Source of the DNA: Dehalococcoidia bacterium UBA1123
Lineage (GTDB): Bacteria; Chloroflexota; Dehalococcoidia; Lucifugimonadales; UBA1123
NCBI GenBank assembly: GCA_002313895.1
Contig: DCAW01000056.1
Location: 33,339-48,171 of the forward strand
Direction: 5' to 3'
DNA length: 14,833 nt
How positions within the stretch are numbered: position 1 is the first letter of the stretch; the number at the start of each line of letters is the position of its first letter. Positions 14,062 to 14,833 of the stretch are shown here, piece by piece. Under the pieces are notes generated by a model. It did not search any database. It was not told where the DNA came from and worked only from the letters and a program-made list of their open reading frames with translations. The translations under genes were made by a program, and so were the position numbers.

Positions 14062-14826
14062 CTATTCTGGAGTTGAAGTTGTGCCAATTAGCGTCATTTC
14101 ATAGGTTCGCCGCCCGACCATCCGAACGAAGCCCAGATAACGGCCTTCGTCCTCTCTCAACTGCCGAATTTCAGACTCTGCCCAATCGTCACGCCTGCCG
14201 TGTCCCAGGCATAACTCGTGCCAGCGGACCCATGATTGCCAACCGTTAGGCAGCGCCTTGCAGTGTTCGACATCCAACTCTGGATAGCGGTTCCAGTGTC
14301 GTTCCCACCAGTCCACGGAGTTCATCCAGTGCCAGTCGTCTCCTGGATGCTCTGGGGACGGCAACGGAATTTCGACTGGATATGCAGGCGACACGATTCC
14401 AATCTGCCCTCCCCGCTTCAGATGCCGGAGGATGTGAAACTCCAGGTAGCCAAAGTCGGTGCCGTAGTAATGGTAGCTGTCCAGGCTGACGATGGCGTCG
14501 AAGAAGTCGTGAGCGAAGGGCAACGAGCGCGCCTCAACGTAGATCGGATAGACCTAACCATCCAGACCAGCCCCTCGAATCCGCTCCCAATTCTCGGTGG
14601 GTTTGACCCAGAGATCTGCAGCCCAGACTTCAACTCCGAACTCTTTGGCGAGGAATATGGAACTGATGGCCTTAGCGCACCCCGTGTCCAGGACGCGCAT
14701 GCCAGGCTCCAGCGTCATCACACCGGTCAACGCCTCCGTCAGCCAAATGACGTTCGGCCCCATCGAGTTCTGGACCATCCAGTCGATGTCGTATTTCTGG
14801 GAACGCGGATACAGCGAATTATTCAT
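14062..14826 (-). pseudogene. Class I SAM-dependent methyltransferase interrupted by one in-frame TAG
   Basis: The frame codes for a 254-residue methyltransferase starting at ATG 14824-14826, close to the window end. The opening is MNNSLYPRSQKYDIDWM. SAM motif I is MRVLDTGCAKAISSIFLAKE, where DLGCGK is usual. AADLW is the acidic end of strand 2. FFDAIVSLDSYHYYGTD forms the post-motif region and GGQIGIVSPAY a later strand. WWERHW and GRYLGFVRMVGRR lie near the end. At 14554-14556 a TAG interrupts GLDG*VYPIYVEARSLPFA, after which the same frame continues to a final TAG at 14062-14064. The stop removes everything after strand 2, so the gene would be inactive unless read through or wrongly sequenced. 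It is a different subfamily from the broken methyltransferase at 3970-4733. Confidence 0.85.
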
Positions 14827-14833
14827 GCTGCTC

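Noticed and set aside
1..14833. CRISPR array, tRNA, rRNA, insertion sequence or transposase
   Set aside because: No regularly spaced repeats, cloverleaf-like sequence, rRNA stretch or transposase motif was seen on either strand. The repeats inside 10191-11090 are protein-coding FG-GAP motifs.

Overview
The window is bacterial chromosomal DNA with moderately high GC, tightly packed genes, good Shine-Dalgarno sequences and frequent GTG/TTG starts. The gene mix suggests an aerobic heterotroph with many scavenging paralogues: enolase superfamily, CaiB/BaiF CoA-transferases, Gfo/Idh/MocA, PuuE-like deacetylase, aldo/keto reductase, class I methyltransferases, a PAC2 protein and an LPxTG-anchored FG-GAP/ASPIC protein. 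Such gene sets are known from Chloroflexota, especially SAR202-type Dehalococcoidia. That placement is inference only; no rRNA or other marker gene is present.

Left part, minus strand (about 1-4733), in transcription order: a broken class I methyltransferase (3970-4733), a PuuE/NodB-type amidohydrolase (2988-3875, TTG start), a small cupin (2471-2851), a threonine synthase (1239-2405) and a Gfo/Idh/MocA oxidoreductase (30-1139). Two of the gaps (1140-1238 and 2852-2987) hold related degenerate palindromes built from TCAGG/CCTGA.

Middle: an aldo/keto reductase (4825-5637) diverges from the broken methyltransferase. It is complete except for one in-frame TAG. It converges, 2 bp apart, with a PAC2-family gene (5640-6593, minus). 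A divergent regulatory region (6594-6767) leads into a plus-strand trio: CaiB/BaiF CoA-transferase (6768-7997), an unrecognised 81-residue protein (8053-8298) and a second CaiB/BaiF protein (8380-9630). The second one appears to lack the catalytic Asp, so the two may work as a heteromeric enzyme.

Right part: the first ~35 codons of an EVE-domain gene run straight into a secreted FG-GAP/ASPIC-UnbV protein (to 11555). That protein ends in an LPNTG sorting signal, but its frame is broken at four places. Next come an intact adenosine/adenine deaminase (11621-12679) and an intact mandelate racemase-type enzyme (12796-13992, GTG start set by a strong RBS). A hairpin separates the latter from a second class I methyltransferase (14062-14826, minus), also broken by one in-frame TAG.

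Intact metabolic genes therefore alternate with four disrupted genes, which fits an accessory region undergoing decay or, in part, sequence error. The most interesting points are the CoA-transferase pair with its small companion, the EVE/FG-GAP junction with a TTTAAAA slippery site, the LPxTG anchor, and the fact that the in-frame interruptions are all TAG.
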